From positions 1-47,358 of IMG/VR virus record IMGVR_UViG_3300021437_000030: DNA of 47,358 bases. The stretch is one strand, 5' to 3'. Below are positions 46,480-47,358 of the stretch, one piece after another; the stretch's first letter is position 1, and every line of letters starts with the position of its first letter. This stretch comes from a virus. The notes beneath the pieces were generated by a model. The model did no database searches, was not told the origin of the DNA, and saw only the letters and a program-made list of their open reading frames with translations. A program made the translations under genes and the position numbers.

Positions 46480-47358
46480 CGCCTCACCGCGTAATCCCGA
46501 CAGTGACGCCACGGCATTGCGGGCAGTGAACGTCTGTGGTTTCTGACGCACGAGAAATTCCCGCTGTCGATCCTCAGACCAGTCACCCGGTGGCAACGGG
46601 CGTAGCTGTGGATCGGTACGCAACCAGTACGACTTCGCCGTTCCATCAGGTTCTGGTGTAGAGTTCAGCACGCGAATCATCACCAACGGTTCATCGCCCG
46701 GTACGTCAACCTGATACAGATCACCAAAACCATCGCAGTGGACAGGCAGTGCACCACTCTCTCGCACAAAGCGTTCCTCTCCGAAGCGCGCCAACATCAC
46801 CCGCCGGACTTCCGCGTTGGGTTCTGCAAGGATCTCCGCTGGTGTCAGTGTCGCGGGTGTCTCGACCACGCGTTGAGACACACGGACACCGTGTATCGCC
46901 CACACACCCCAACCATCAGGCCAGACGATGGCTGGACCATCATTGCAATGCAAGCGGTGTGACCCCCAGCCACGAGGATGTGCCGGGTCCACGAGTTCAC
47001 GATGAATGATCAACGGACGTTCGCATACCATGATGAAGTCACGATGCGGCCACCACCAGCACGCCGATTCCAGCGCGTGCTCGTAGGCCTTCCCGCGTGC
47101 CCACAGATCGCCCAGCAGTTCGAGATGACAGACTTCACGAAAAAAAGAGGTCCATGCACCGCCCCAGTACCGCCCACTACCAACCCAAAATTGCCCTCCT
47201 AAATAGTTAGTCCAAGTACGTTGTATTGTGTCCCGGACCGCGTTGCGAATTACGTTGCCAACCGCGTCGCCAACCGCGTCGCCAACCGCGCCGTGAACCG
47301 CGTCGTCAACCGCGCTGCCAACTGCGTTGTGAATCGCGCCGCCAACCGCGCCGTGAAC
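46456..47358 (-). CDS. DUF6745-type protein with V-x-x-A repeats, N terminus beyond window
   Basis: The frame is open from the window edge to 46456 (300 codons visible), so the 5' end is missing. The first ~45 visible residues are a four-residue repeat (AVGDAVGDAVGN type), followed by LGGQFWVGSGRYWGGAW, ESACWWWPHRDF, CERPLIIHRE, RLHCNDGPAIVWPDGWGVW, AIHGVRV, NSTPEPDGTAKSYWLR. This order and the N-terminal repeat are characteristic of DUF6745 proteins, widespread in bacteria and phages and of unknown function. The internal ATG at 47031 is not the real start. Confidence 0.8.
   Translation of the reverse strand, partial: VHGAVGGAIHNAVGSAVDDAVHGAVGDAVGDAVGNVIRNAVRDTIQRTWTNYLGGQFWVGSGRYWGGAWTSFFREVCHLELLGDLWARGKAYEHALESACWWWPHRDFIMVCERPLIIHRELVDPAHPRGWGSHRLHCNDGPAIVWPDGWGVWAIHGVRVSQRVVETPATLTPAEILAEPNAEVRRVMLARFGEERFVRESGALPVHCDGFGDLYQVDVPGDEPLVMIRVLNSTPEPDGTAKSYWLRTDPQLRPLPPGDWSEDRQREFLVRQKPQTFTARNAVASLSGLRGEAYAPVQET
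47222..47358. repeat. 12-base tandem repeat at right window edge
   Basis: About eleven degenerate units of AACCGCGTCGCC type. On the minus strand each codes for V-x-x-A. The assembly probably stops here because of the repeat. Confidence 0.85.

Noticed and set aside
1-47358. Window ends considered as direct terminal repeats of a complete linear genome
   Set aside because: The two ends share no sequence; each is a different coding repeat cut mid-gene.

Overview
The window is most of the genome of a tailed double-stranded DNA bacteriophage. Evidence is a full head module (small terminase-like protein, large terminase, portal, scaffold, HK97-type capsid protein), a lysis module, a replication/recombination module and two DNA methyltransferases. 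I recognise no tape-measure, tail-tube or sheath gene. The portal is large, there is a gp6-like adaptor, and a run of Gly/Ala-rich proteins resembles ejection (internal virion) proteins. A short-tailed, podovirus-like virion is therefore the best guess. The DNA is GC-rich and nothing fixes the host. Both window edges fall inside open, low-complexity coding repeats (an Ala-rich tract at the left, a 12-base V-x-x-A repeat at the right). The contig probably broke at repeats and both edge genes are incomplete.

Layout. 1-6.1 kb, leftward: small accessory genes, a degenerate tRNA-like gene, a zinc protein beside a Sak4-like ATPase, a Pif1/RecD-like helicase and a Cas4/RecB-like nuclease. 6.1-7.0 kb, rightward: a RepA/DnaB-type ATPase, followed at 7.0-7.34 kb by a regulatory or origin-like region with tandem 20-mers, a palindrome inside a sigma70-like promoter and about nine iteron-like repeats. 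7.3-13.1 kb, leftward: a dense chain of very small genes, many joined by ATGA/GTGA overlaps, including 21-34 aa membrane peptides and zinc-finger peptides, interrupted by a repeat-rich gene-poor region at 11.3-12.1 kb. 13.2-38.4 kb, rightward: packaging, head, adaptor, fibre, ejection and lysis genes. 38.6-39.8 kb, rightward: a DEDD exonuclease with a zinc ribbon and a C39-like protein. 39.6-47.4 kb, leftward: a dATP/dGTP diphosphohydrolase-like protein, a DUF4406-like protein, a family A DNA polymerase split into two genes with a family-4 uracil-DNA glycosylase fused to its N terminus, an Ig-like/hydrolase-like protein, Dam and Dcm methyltransferases and a DUF6745-type protein. If the genome circularises, the leftward genes at both ends form one long transcription unit.

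How it may work together: the RepA-like ATPase may act at the iteron region. The Pif1-like helicase, split UDG-Exo-PolA, zinc protein, Sak4-like ATPase and Cas4-like nuclease would replicate and recombine the DNA. The nucleotide enzymes would adjust the dNTP pool, and the methyltransferases would mask restriction sites. The most unusual observations are the split UDG-polymerase (with a His where an aligned Phe/Tyr/Leu is expected), a ~590-base stretch of the Dcm gene in which two frames both look like known Dcm tails, and the iteron region. All family assignments come from motif reading by eye, without database searches.
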